From Acidimicrobiales bacterium (GTDB lineage: Bacteria > Actinomycetota > Acidimicrobiia > Acidimicrobiales > SZUA-35), in assembly GCA_020628065.1 (NCBI GenBank), contig JAHDFR010000010.1, forward strand, positions 1 through 53,186: a stretch of 53,186 nt of DNA, given 5' to 3'. The position numbers and the translations under genes are program-made. Of this stretch, positions 39,766 to 47,480 are shown in pieces (positions within the stretch are counted from its first letter, which is position 1; the number at the start of each line of letters is the position of its first letter). The notes below the pieces were generated by a model. That model was not told the origin of the DNA. It did not search any database and saw only the letters and a program-made list of their open reading frames with translations.

Positions 39766-39771
39766 GAAGAG

Positions 39772-40557
39772 GTGTATACCGAAGCGGCGGCCTCCGAACA
39801 GATCCGGCCAAGTCCTGTCTTTATCGGTCTGGTGGCGTTGACCGCCGTCGCCGCCTGGCTTACCACCACCGACATCTTGTCGCCCGGCATCACCGTGTTT
39901 CTCTTCGTCATCTTGGCCTGGATTCTCTCGGTGACGTTCCACGAGTTCGCCCACGCCGTGGTCGCCTGGCGCAGCGGCGACCGAAGCGTGGCTCAGCGTG
40001 GTTACCTGACCTTGGATCCCCGCAAATACACCCACCCGATCCTGTCGATCGTCCTACCGATCTTCTTCGTGCTGATCGGCGGGCTACCCCTGCCGGGCGG
40101 TGCCGTTCTGATCAACCGGGCGGCCCTGAGCGACGGTGAGTCGGTTCTCGTGGCGTTGGCCGGCCCGTTCACCAACCTGGCTCTCGGCGCAGTGTCGCTC
40201 TACGCCGTCGGCAGCGGCCTGGTGGACGGCGCCACCCAGCCCACGCTGGTGGCTGCACTGGGGCTTTTCGGTGTCTTTCAGATCTTCGTTTTCGTGTTGA
40301 ACATGCTTCCCATACCGGGCCTCGACGGGTACGCCGCCATCGAACCGGCCCTGCCGGAATCCACCCGCCAACTTCTTCGCCCGGTGGCCCAGTACGCGTT
40401 CATCATTTTGTTCATCGGGCTGTTCTCGTCCGAGTGGCTGGGGCGCCTGTTTTTCGATGGGGTGTTCGCCATCGTCGGGTGGTTCGGGGTTGAACGAACG
40501 TCGTTTGGCTCCTGGTACGAGCTGTTCCGATTTTGGGGCGACATCGGCATCCTCTAG
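39772..40557 (+). CDS. Site-2 protease family (M50) membrane metallopeptidase
   Basis: 261 residues. The zinc site HEFAH (57-61) lies in a membrane helix, and NMLPIPGLDG (177-186) supplies the third metal ligand D185; both are diagnostic of M50 proteases. The middle GGAVLINR and GPFTNLALG match the FtsH-free SREBP/Rv-type minimal subgroup rather than RseP, since no PDZ domain is visible. Such minimal enzymes cleave membrane anchors, but the substrate is unknown. GTG 39772 follows TAGACT by 6 bases. About six hydrophobic segments are seen. Confidence 0.9.
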   Translation: MYTEAAASEQIRPSPVFIGLVALTAVAAWLTTTDILSPGITVFLFVILAWILSVTFHEFAHAVVAWRSGDRSVAQRGYLTLDPRKYTHPILSIVLPIFFVLIGGLPLPGGAVLINRAALSDGESVLVALAGPFTNLALGAVSLYAVGSGLVDGATQPTLVAALGLFGVFQIFVFVLNMLPIPGLDGYAAIEPALPESTRQLLRPVAQYAFIILFIGLFSSEWLGRLFFDGVFAIVGWFGVERTSFGSWYELFRFWGDIGIL

Positions 40558-40591
40558 CCGGCCGCTATACCGGCCGATATGGAGTGGTCGG

Positions 40592-41734
40592 CTAGGCGAC
40601 CGCCCCGGACTGCTTCAGCTCCGAGGCCTCATCGTCTCCGAAACCAAATCGGGCCAGGACGTCATCGGTGTGTTGACCGGGATGGGCCGCCGGCCCCTGA
40701 ACACTCGCTTCGGTTCGGCTGAAACGGGGCGACGGACCGGCCTGCGTCATCCCGTCCACGTCTACAAAGGTTCCCCGATGCACATTGTGGGGATGTTCGG
40801 CCGCCTCCTCCATCGAAAGCACTGGAGCGAAACAGACATCGCTGTACTCCATGATGTCGCACCACTCAGCCCTGGTTTTGGTGGCGAACAGGGCGGCGAG
40901 TCGGTCTTTGGCCTCCGGCCAGACCGAGCGGTCGTGCTGGCGGCCTAGATCTTCTTCGCTCAATCCGGTCTTGTCCAACAGTTCGGCGTAAAACTGCGGC
41001 TCAAGGGAACCAATCGAGATGTAGGTGTCGTCGGAGCAACGGTAGACGTCGTAACAAGGCGCCCCGGTGTCGAGAAGGTTTGTGCCTCGTTCGGGCTCCC
41101 ACATACCCACCTTCTTCAGACCCCAGACAAAGTTGGCCAGCGTGGCAGCACCGTCGACCATGGCGGCGTCGACCACTTGGCCGCGCCCTGACTGTTTCGC
41201 TTCCAAGATGCCGCACACCATGCCGAAGGCCAGGAGCATCCCGCCACCGCCGAAGTCGCCCAGCATGTTCAACGGTGGCACCGGGCCCTCACCTCGACGG
41301 CCTATCGGTTCCAACGCACCGGCGAGTGAAATGTAGTTGATGTCGTGTCCGGCGGCGTTGGCATAAGGCCCTTCCTGCCCCCACCCGGTCATTCGGCCGT
41401 AAACCAGTGCCGGGTTGCGGGCCATGCAATCCTCCGGCCCGAGACCTAGCCGTTCCGTCACTCCGGGCCGGAAGCCCTCAATCAGGCCGTCGGCCTGTTC
41501 AACCAACCGCATGACGACTTCAACCCCTGCCGGGTTCTTCAGATCAACTCCGATGGACGACCGACCCCGCCCAAGGACATCAGGTGGTGACCGGTCGGGA
41601 AGCTCGTCGGCCACCGTCGACGCGCGGTCCACTCGCACAACGTCAGCGCCCATGTCGGAGAGCATCATCCCGCAGAACGGCCCCGGGCCGATACCGGCCA
41701 GCTCGATGATGGTTAGTCCTTCCAGTGGTCCCAT
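40592..41734 (-). CDS. Alpha-methylacyl-CoA racemase (CaiB/BaiF family III CoA-transferase fold)
   Basis: 380 residues, standard for AMACR. The start MGPLEGLTIIELAGIGPGPF is family-typical; GHDINYISLAGALEPIG carries the catalytic histidine and PLNMLGDFGGGGMLLAFG the catalytic aspartate of mycobacterial MCR-type racemases. It interconverts (R)- and (S)-2-methylacyl-CoA for beta-oxidation of branched lipids; related CoA-transferases share the fold, so the exact activity remains an inference. The frame is open to 41824, but ATG 41734 lies exactly 7 bases behind TACTGT (leaderless) and begins the conserved protein. It faces away from the thioredoxin gene across a region with 12-bp tandem repeats. 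Confidence 0.88.
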   Translation of the reverse strand: MGPLEGLTIIELAGIGPGPFCGMMLSDMGADVVRVDRASTVADELPDRSPPDVLGRGRSSIGVDLKNPAGVEVVMRLVEQADGLIEGFRPGVTERLGLGPEDCMARNPALVYGRMTGWGQEGPYANAAGHDINYISLAGALEPIGRRGEGPVPPLNMLGDFGGGGMLLAFGMVCGILEAKQSGRGQVVDAAMVDGAATLANFVWGLKKVGMWEPERGTNLLDTGAPCYDVYRCSDDTYISIGSLEPQFYAELLDKTGLSEEDLGRQHDRSVWPEAKDRLAALFATKTRAEWCDIMEYSDVCFAPVLSMEEAAEHPHNVHRGTFVDVDGMTQAGPSPRFSRTEASVQGPAAHPGQHTDDVLARFGFGDDEASELKQSGAVA

Positions 41735-41741
41735 GGCGCCA

Positions 41742-41747
41742 ACAGTA
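41742..41747 (-). promoter_or_regulatory. Putative -10 box of the racemase gene
   Basis: TACTGT, 7 bases before ATG 41734. Confidence 0.5.
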
Positions 41748-41852
41748 GATCGGTCGCCGGCCGGAACCCTTTTCGGGCCGAAGATCCAACCCGGTCGAGC
41801 GCTGTACGTCGCCCCCGGCTGCACTCGGAACCGGAGAACAAACCTTGACCCT

Positions 41853-41912
41853 CACTAACAGTGTCACTCACAGCGTCACTCACAGTGTCACTCACAGTGT
41901 CACTCACAGCGT
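41853..41912. repeat. Five tandem 12-bp units in a divergent promoter region
   Basis: Units CACTCACAG(T/C)GT at 41853, 41865, 41877, 41889 and 41901; the first has CACTAACAGTGT. Each contains the small palindrome CACT-n-AGTG or a near version. The array lies between the racemase and thioredoxin-like genes; a -10-like TACGCT follows at 41926-41931. It could be a multi-site operator or a slippage-prone tract. Confidence 0.8.
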
Positions 41913-41977
41913 CGGACCTGGGATCTACGCTGGTGTCATACCAGGGAGTGCGGCAACAGTCCTGAAGGTGTTCAGTC

Positions 41978-42715
41978 GTGGCAACCAAATCTTCATCGAA
42001 GTCCCGGTCGAAGTCGGGCAAGAAGAATGAGCAACGTCGGCGTCGCGAGCCGGGGCGGGTAGTGGCGATGGCGGTGCTGCTCTTTGCCGTTGCCGGACTC
42101 AGCGCCGCCGTGTTCGGAGCGTTCACCGATGGCGGCTCGGCCGGGGATGCTGGCGGCTTGGCCGGGGATGCTGGAGGCTCGGTGGCCGAAGGTGACGTAG
42201 CCGGAATCGAAGCCGACATCACCCAGGGCACTGCGGCCCAGGGCCTTACGGAACCACCGCCCAGGCTCGGCCAGTACCGGGAACTGGTGGAACTCGACGG
42301 CTGGATCAACAGCAACGCCACCAACCTCGCCTCCTTTGGCGGCCAGGTGCGCATCGTCAAGTTCTGGACCTTCGGCTGCGTCAACTGCAAGAACACGCTG
42401 CCACACCTGCGAGACATCTACAGCCGCTGGCAGCCTCAGGGCCTTGAAATCGTCGGCGTGCACTCCCCCGAGTTCGACTTCGAACGAGATCCCGCGGCTG
42501 TCGCCCAAGCAACCGTGGACCAGAACATTCCGTGGCCGGTTGCCCTCGATACCGGTAAGCAGAACTTCCGGGCGTGGCAGGGCGACCGTCGGTTTTGGCC
42601 TCGCACCTACGTGGTCGATCAAGCAGGCGAAATTCGATACGACCACATCGGCGAAGGCCGCTATGACGAGTTGGAGGCCACGGTGGCCTTCCTGATTCAG
42701 AATCCGGGCTCGTAG
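41978..42715 (+). CDS. Membrane-anchored thioredoxin-like protein (DipZ/TlpA type)
   Basis: 245 residues. A basic start (MATKSSSKSRSKSGKK) is followed by one membrane helix (about 29-48) and a Gly/Ala-rich spacer with GDAGG repeats. A thioredoxin fold with active site CVNC (C134, C137) within KFWTFGCVNCKN follows, and SPEF...RTYVVDQAGEIRYDHIGEG completes it, as in the periplasmic domain of mycobacterial DipZ. It probably transfers reducing equivalents outside the membrane. GTG 41978 has AAGGTG 7 bases upstream. The following CcdA-like gene likely supplies electrons. Confidence 0.85.
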   Translation: MATKSSSKSRSKSGKKNEQRRRREPGRVVAMAVLLFAVAGLSAAVFGAFTDGGSAGDAGGLAGDAGGSVAEGDVAGIEADITQGTAAQGLTEPPPRLGQYRELVELDGWINSNATNLASFGGQVRIVKFWTFGCVNCKNTLPHLRDIYSRWQPQGLEIVGVHSPEFDFERDPAAVAQATVDQNIPWPVALDTGKQNFRAWQGDRRFWPRTYVVDQAGEIRYDHIGEGRYDELEATVAFLIQNPGS

Positions 42716-42719
42716 CGAC

Positions 42720-42800
42720 ATGGAGCAACGACTTGGCTTCATGACGCTGCTCAAGGAAACACTGCTCGACGTGATGCTGGGGCGGGTGCCGAGATGTTGA
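42720..42800 (+). CDS. Possible 26-residue ORF bridging two genes
   Basis: ATG 42720, 4 bases after the thioredoxin stop, opens an amphipathic peptide (MEQRLGFMTLLKETLLDVML...) that ends at TGA 42798-42800, overlapping the CcdA-like start (ATG 42794). Such overlap often marks translational coupling. No homologue is recognised; it may be only a coupling leader. Confidence 0.3.
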   Translation: MEQRLGFMTLLKETLLDVMLGRVPRC

Positions 42801-43390
42801 TGTTGCTGATTGAGGGTTTTGAAGCCGCCATCCTTCCCTGCACGCTCATTCTGCTGGTGCCGGGCCTGGCGGTTGCTCTGGCAGCCAGAGAGACGGCGCT
42901 GCCCGCCCTGACCGGGTTTTCAATGGCGGTGCTGGCGTTCTCCTGGCTCCGGTTCAGTGCCAACGGCGGCGGTTGGCATGCGTTGATCTCGGCGCTGGCT
43001 CTGCTTGTGGCCGTCGCCATTCTCCTTGCTCCACCAATCGCCAATTTGGATCTGGTCGCTTTGCTTGGCGGCGCGCTGGCCGGCTTCGCCGCCGCCGAAC
43101 TTTGGTTGCCGTGTGTCGGAGCGGAATTTGGCCGGTTGCTGACAGATCTTCCTACCGTTGGCAGCTCAGGCTTGTTGTCGATGGCCGTCTACCTGCTGGG
43201 GGCGCTGAGCCCGCTGCTGGCGCTTGGCTCCATCCATCACTTGACCGCCAACTGGTTTCTCGAGATCATCGAGCCCCCGCTGTCAATTGTTGGAGCTTTG
43301 CTGTTGCTTGCGTTGGCCGTTGCTGCCGCAGTCGGCTTCCACGAAACCATGGTGGGCAGGCTGTTCGAATGGAGCGTCGGCAGGCTGTAG
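42794..43390 (+). CDS. CcdA/DsbD-like membrane protein (tentative)
   Basis: 198 residues, almost all hydrophobic, with about six helices. IEGFEAAILPCTLILLVPGLAVAL at the start and AAAELWLPCVGAEFGRLL in the middle carry one cysteine each (C in LPCTLI and LPCVGAE), both next to proline as in the CcdA/DsbD electron-transfer proteins. The pair lies directly downstream of the periplasmic thioredoxin-like gene, the usual arrangement for thiol electron shuttling. The family assignment rests on the LPC motifs and on context, since overall similarity is not strong by eye. ATG 42794 has no clear ribosome site; the short ORF just upstream may provide coupling. Confidence 0.65.
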   Translation: MLMLLIEGFEAAILPCTLILLVPGLAVALAARETALPALTGFSMAVLAFSWLRFSANGGGWHALISALALLVAVAILLAPPIANLDLVALLGGALAGFAAAELWLPCVGAEFGRLLTDLPTVGSSGLLSMAVYLLGALSPLLALGSIHHLTANWFLEIIEPPLSIVGALLLLALAVAAAVGFHETMVGRLFEWSVGRL

Positions 43391-43418
43391 CCGCCGTTGT
43401 CGACCCAGCCGCGGTCCG

Positions 43419-44201
43419 CTATGGAGCGTGCCCCAGCATTCCCCGCCAGCCACGACGCATCAGCCATGACTGGGCCCACAAGCTCCACAATGCCAGAGCT
43501 ACGCCGGCCAAGGTGGCCAACCGGATCCAGCGGACCAGTGAGTCACGCCCGGCCTCGACCGATGCTCTGAGCTGGCCGAAGCCGGCCTGAAGATCATTCA
43601 GCTGGTCGCGCACTCGGCTGACGTCGGCGGTGGGGATCCGTCCGTTGTCGGCGCCCGACCGCGCTGTTTGGGCGATCGATGTACTTGACTGTTCGATGGT
43701 GGTCAGATCGCCGGAAAGAGACTCCAGATCGATTGGCAGCCACCGGTACACCGGGTGGTCGATTATGGCGGAGAAGCTGCGCTGTGCTCCGTCGGCCAGA
43801 TCAGCCAAGCCATCCGCTCGGGCCGACAGTTGATCAAGGTCGGCCGCATCAACACCGGACCGTCCGACAAGATCGTCAGTCTGGTCAACCCTGGTTTCCA
43901 GCCGGTCAACCGAGGATGAGATCGGCTCCATCAAATCATCAGCGGCGTCGCCGACGCCCAGTGCCGTCCTCAGCAGGAACAGTACCAAGATCACCGAAAC
44001 CAGGCAGCCGATCAGCCCGAGTAGGGCGGCTATCAGCCCCATCAGACGGCGGCCGACCCGGCCACGAGATTTATTAGTCGACAGAGCGGGAGGGACTACC
44101 GTCAAGTCGTCGTCTTCAAGTATCGAGGATGAATCGTCGTCGGAATCCTGCACCACCGGATCGGCGTCGTGTGCTAACTCGTATGGCTGTTGGTCAGACA
44201 T
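43419..44201 (-). CDS. Membrane protein with acidic N-terminus and helical ectodomain
   Basis: About 260 residues. An acidic cytoplasmic start (HDADPVVQDSDDDSSSILEDDD) and a basic patch are followed by a strong helix (GLIAALLGLIGCLVSVILVLFLL). A coiled-coil-like, Asp/Arg/Leu-rich region follows (about 95-210), and a second helix near 230-250 returns the chain to the membrane. The C-terminal MRRGWRG is basic. This resembles tethering or chemosensor-like layouts but has no signalling domain. No family is recognised. Two starts are possible: TTG 44231 and ATG 44201; the latter has AGGAG directly in front, with poor spacing. I list the shorter form. Confidence 0.55.
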   Translation of the reverse strand: MSDQQPYELAHDADPVVQDSDDDSSSILEDDDLTVVPPALSTNKSRGRVGRRLMGLIAALLGLIGCLVSVILVLFLLRTALGVGDAADDLMEPISSSVDRLETRVDQTDDLVGRSGVDAADLDQLSARADGLADLADGAQRSFSAIIDHPVYRWLPIDLESLSGDLTTIEQSSTSIAQTARSGADNGRIPTADVSRVRDQLNDLQAGFGQLRASVEAGRDSLVRWIRLATLAGVALALWSLWAQSWLMRRGWRGMLGHAP

Positions 44202-44240
44202 CTCCTGGTCCCGCTTCGGCGTCGCCTGCAAGGCAGAACC

Positions 44241-44247
44241 TACAGTA
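44241..44247. promoter_or_regulatory. Overlapping divergent -10 boxes
   Basis: TACAGTA reads as TACAGT (44241-44246) on the plus strand and TACTGT (44247-44242) on the minus strand. It could serve the epoxide hydrolase on the right and the membrane protein on the left from one near-palindrome. Confidence 0.4.
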
Positions 44248-44313
44248 GTGGCGGGTCAGGCCGCACCACGGCATCGCCTCAAAGTCGACCCGGCAACCAG
44301 TAGCGAGACGATC

Positions 44314-45372
44314 ATGACAACCTCTTCCAGTTCTTCCCCCAACGCCTCATCCACCTCTGTCACGGCTGGAAGTACGTCAAACGACGGGTTCGACCACATC
44401 TTTGTCAACTCCTCCGATGTCACCATTCACTGTGTGGTTGCCGTGCCCGGCGATGAGAAGGAGCCTCGGGGGACGGTGGTGATGATTCACGGCTTTCCCG
44501 AGCTCTGGTATTCGTGGCGGCACCAGATGCCGACGTTGTCCGCCGCCGGTTACCGAAGCATCGCCATAGACGTCCGGGGCTACGGCCGTTCAGGCATCCC
44601 GCATGACATCGAGGCCTACGCCATGACGTCACTGGTAGGCGACGTCATCGCCGTGCTCGATCACTTCGGCTGCGATACCGCTGCCGTTGTCGGTCATGAT
44701 TGGGGCGCCCCGGTTGCCTGGAACACCGCTCTGCTGCGCCCGGATCGGGTGAGCGGCGTTGCCGGCCTGTCAGTCCCCTACAGTCCTCGTGGCGACACCA
44801 GGCCCCTCGACGCCTTTCGCTCCTTATCACGCACCCTGTCACCGGACGAGACGTTTTATATCGACTACTTTCAAGAGCCCGGCCTGGTGGAGGCCGAGGT
44901 TGAACCCGACCTGGGCGGCTGGCTCAGGGGCTTTTACTTCAGCGCCTCGGCCGAAGCCGACCTTACGGCGCCCTCGATGGGATTTGTCCCGCCGGGCAGA
45001 CCGATGCGTGAACGGTTCCAGCAGCCCACCGATGGACAGATGGCGTGGATGCAACCCGTCGACTTCGACTACTACGTGAACGAGTTCACCAGGACGGGTT
45101 TGACCGGCGGATTCAACCGCTACCGAAACATCACCCGGGACTGGCATGAACTAGCGCCATGGCGGTATGCGCCGATCACGGTGCCGGCGTTGTTCATCGG
45201 CGGTGATGTCGATGGCCCCACGATGCTCGGGGCCGATGCCATCGGACGGTTTGACGTCAATCTCCCGAACCTGACTCGCAGCGCAATCCTGTCAGGCTGT
45301 GGCCACTGGGTGCAGCAGGAAAAGCCGAACGAGGTAAACGAGCTACTGATCAACTTCCTCGAAGGGTTGTAG
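44314..45372 (+). CDS. Epoxide hydrolase-type alpha/beta hydrolase
   Basis: 352 residues. The oxyanion motif HGFPE begins at H59, the nucleophile is D129 in GHDWGA, and the base is H331 in SGCGHWVQQEKP. GHDWG is typical of soluble epoxide hydrolases and haloalkane dehalogenases; a cap region (about 175-270) with tyrosines fits epoxide hydrolase. The substrate is unknown. ATG 44314 begins a Ser/Thr-rich segment of about 30 residues not part of the fold. A GTG at 44248 in the same frame is possible but lies inside the promoter. A clear terminator follows the stop. Confidence 0.88.
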   Translation: MTTSSSSSPNASSTSVTAGSTSNDGFDHIFVNSSDVTIHCVVAVPGDEKEPRGTVVMIHGFPELWYSWRHQMPTLSAAGYRSIAIDVRGYGRSGIPHDIEAYAMTSLVGDVIAVLDHFGCDTAAVVGHDWGAPVAWNTALLRPDRVSGVAGLSVPYSPRGDTRPLDAFRSLSRTLSPDETFYIDYFQEPGLVEAEVEPDLGGWLRGFYFSASAEADLTAPSMGFVPPGRPMRERFQQPTDGQMAWMQPVDFDYYVNEFTRTGLTGGFNRYRNITRDWHELAPWRYAPITVPALFIGGDVDGPTMLGADAIGRFDVNLPNLTRSAILSGCGHWVQQEKPNEVNELLINFLEGL

Positions 45373-45381
45373 CTGCGTCGT

Positions 45382-45408
45382 CAGCCAAACGGCTGCGAGG
45401 ATTTTTTT
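45382..45408 (+). terminator. Rho-independent terminator
   Basis: CAGCC (45382-45386), loop AAAC, GGCTG (45391-45395), then a run of seven T at 45402-45408, right after the epoxide hydrolase stop. It is the clearest intrinsic terminator in the window. Confidence 0.75.
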
Positions 45409-45439
45409 CTCCGACTGGGAAGCCGGCCGACAGCGACAG

Positions 45440-45445
45440 TACCGT
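45440..45445 (+). promoter_or_regulatory. Putative -10 box of the malyl-CoA lyase gene
   Basis: TACCGT, 8 bases before GTG 45454. Confidence 0.45.
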
Positions 45446-45453
45446 TACCCAGC

Positions 45454-46518
45454 GTGCGATCACCGAAGGACTTCTTCCGCCCACTGGCCATGGGGGCACC
45501 AGAACCGCTGACCGAGATACCGGTTCGCCCCAGCCGAATGATTCACTTCTTTCCGCCGTCGGTGGAAAAAATGCGGGCCAAGGTCCCCGACATTGCGCCC
45601 ACTGTCGACATCCTGTTAGGCAATCTTGAAGACGGCGTACCTGCGTCGGATAAAGAGGCCGCCAGGGCAGGCATGGTCGAGGTCGGACGGACCGTCGACA
45701 TGGGTGACACTCAACTGTGGACCCGCGTCAATTCGCTGGACTCGCCGTGGTTCCTGGATGACATGACCACACTCGTCACCGAGATCGGCGACAACCTCGA
45801 CGTCGTCATGGTCCCCAAGGTCGAAGGCCCCGAAGACATCCACTTCGTCGACCGGCTACTGGCCCAACTGGAAGCGAAAGCCGAGCTGAGCCGTCCAGTA
45901 CTGGTCCACGCCATTCTGGAAACCGCCCGCGGTGTCGCCAACGTGGAGGAAATCTGCGGAGCGTCACCCCGGATGCAGGGCCTGTCGTTGGGGCCGGCCG
46001 ACCTGGCGGCAAACCGCCGGATGAAAACCACCAGGGTTGGCGGAGGCCACCCCGGGTATCTGGTTAGAGAAGACCCGGCCGAAGGGACAGAGCCGGGTGA
46101 AATCGAGGGGCGGACCACCTACCAGCAGGACCTGTGGCACTACACCATCGCTCGGATGGTTGACGCCTGTGTCATGCACGGCATCCTGCCGTTCTACGGG
46201 CCGTTCGGAGACATAGCCGACACGGTGGCATGCGAAGACCAGTTCCGCAACGCCTACCTGTTGGGTTGCGTCGGGGCCTGGTCGCTGCATCCAAAACAAA
46301 TTGGAATAGCCAAGAAGGTCTTCAGCCCCGATCCGGCTGAGGTGGCTCACGCCACCAGAGTCATCGAAGCCATGGGTGACGGCACCGGCGCCATCATGTT
46401 GGACGGCAAGATGGAGGACGACGCTTCGGTCAAACAGTGCCGGGTCGTCGTCGAACTGGCCGCCTCGCTGGCACAACGAGATCCCGATCTGGCAGCCCTC
46501 TACGACGCAGCAACATGA
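45454..46518 (+). CDS. L-malyl-CoA/beta-methylmalyl-CoA lyase-like protein (HpcH/HpaI family)
   Basis: 354 residues, the length of Mcl1-type lyases rather than of short Cit[58 protein letters not shown] and [11 protein letters not shown] hold the CoA, metal and oxyanion sites of the HpcH/CitE fold. Such enzymes cleave malyl-CoA to acetyl-CoA and glyoxylate, or condense propionyl-CoA with glyoxylate, in the ethylmalonyl-CoA or 3-hydroxypropionate routes. Which direction applies is not visible. GTG 45454 follows TACCGT by 8 bases. The next gene encodes a second family member 17 bases on, as in Mcl1/Mcl2 pairs. Confidence 0.85.
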   Translation: MRSPKDFFRPLAMGAPEPLTEIPVRPSRMIHFFPPSVEKMRAKVPDIAPTVDILLGNLEDGVPASDKEAARAGMVEVGRTVDMGDTQLWTRVNSLDSPWFLDDMTTLVTEIGDNLDVVMVPKVEGPEDIHFVDRLLAQLEAKAELSRPVLVHAILETARGVANVEEICGASPRMQGLSLGPADLAANRRMKTTRVGGGHPGYLVREDPAEGTEPGEIEGRTTYQQDLWHYTIARMVDACVMHGILPFYGPFGDIADTVACEDQFRNAYLLGCVGAWSLHPKQIGIAKKVFSPDPAEVAHATRVIEAMGDGTGAIMLDGKMEDDASVKQCRVVVELAASLAQRDPDLAALYDAAT

Positions 46519-46534
46519 CGGACAGAATCAAATC

Positions 46535-47422
46535 ATGACCACCAGCGCCATCACCCCCCGACGTAGCGTTCTCTACATGCCCTCCTCCAACGCCCGGGCG
46601 TTGGAGAAAGCCAAAACCATTGCCGCCGACGCCATCATTCTCGACCTGGAGGACGCAGTTGCCCCCGAGGCCAAAACCGAAGCTCGAGCAGCAGCGGTAG
46701 CCACTGCCAAACTGGCAGCCGAGACCGACGAGTACGGACATCGTGAGATCACGATCCGGGCAAACGGACTCGATACGCCCTGGGGCGGCGACGACCTGGC
46801 CGCTATCGCCTCCTCCGGGGCATCGGCGGTGGTGATCCCCAAAGTGGATTCAACCGACCAGCTTGAGGCGGTTTCAGAGCGCCTCAGCAGCTCCGGAGCA
46901 CCCGACGACCTGACGATCTGGGCCATGGTTGAGACGCCGCGGGCAATTCTTGACGCAGCCGACATCGCTGCCTTCGGTCGAGTGTCCGTGCTTGTGATGG
47001 GCACCAACGATCTGGTCAAAGAACTTCGAGCCGATGCCGGCAACAACCGCCAGGCGCTGGTCCCGCACCTGGCATCAGCGGTCGTAGCCGCACGGGCGGC
47101 GGGGGTTGACATCGTCGACGGGGTGTTCAACGACCTCTCCGACGGTGACGGGTTTCGTCTGGAAGCCGAACAGGGCTTCCGATTGGGATTCGACGGCAAG
47201 ACGCTGATTCACCCATCGCAGGTAGCACCGGCTAATGAGATCTGGTCGCCATCGGAAGCCGATGTGGCCGAGGCCCAACGGGTGGTTGAGGCCTTCGCTC
47301 AAGCCGAGGCCGAAGGCCTCGGTGTGGTGACCGTTGACGGCCGGATGGTGGAGAATCTCCATCGGGACAACGCTCTTCGCACCCTGGCTGTGGCAGACGC
47401 CATCGCCAGACTCGAAACCTAG
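46535..47422 (+). CDS. CitE/Mcl2-like CoA-ester lyase or (3S)-malyl-CoA thioesterase
   Basis: 295 residues, a shorter HpcH/HpaI member. RRSVLYMPSSNARALEKAKTI, DAIILDLEDAVAPEAK, ITIRANGLDTPWGGDDL and FDGKTLIHPSQV are the CitE-type motifs. In several bacteria a protein of this size next to Mcl1 is the thioesterase Mcl2, which hydrolyses (3S)-malyl-CoA to malate; other relatives are citramalyl-CoA lyases. The activity is therefore inferred from neighbourhood. ATG 46535 begins conserved sequence; the frame is open further up but overlaps the lyase gene. The nearby malic enzyme could use malate produced here. Confidence 0.83.
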   Translation: MTTSAITPRRSVLYMPSSNARALEKAKTIAADAIILDLEDAVAPEAKTEARAAAVATAKLAAETDEYGHREITIRANGLDTPWGGDDLAAIASSGASAVVIPKVDSTDQLEAVSERLSSSGAPDDLTIWAMVETPRAILDAADIAAFGRVSVLVMGTNDLVKELRADAGNNRQALVPHLASAVVAARAAGVDIVDGVFNDLSDGDGFRLEAEQGFRLGFDGKTLIHPSQVAPANEIWSPSEADVAEAQRVVEAFAQAEAEGLGVVTVDGRMVENLHRDNALRTLAVADAIARLET

Positions 47423-47466
47423 CCGAGGGTCCCGCAATAACCGGGCCCGGCGGCGAGGAGCTGCAC

Positions 47467-47472
47467 TACGCT
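47467..47472 (+). promoter_or_regulatory. Putative -10 box of the MFS gene
   Basis: TACGCT, 8 bases before GTG 47481; it fixes this start. Confidence 0.45.
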
Positions 47473-47480
47473 GCCCGACA

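Noticed and set aside
41853-41912. Coding repeat (SVTH or DTVS peptide) as part of a longer racemase or thioredoxin gene
   Set aside because: Both real starts lie outside the array, each supported by a -10 box or ribosome site; the peptide readings are by-products of a 12-bp period.
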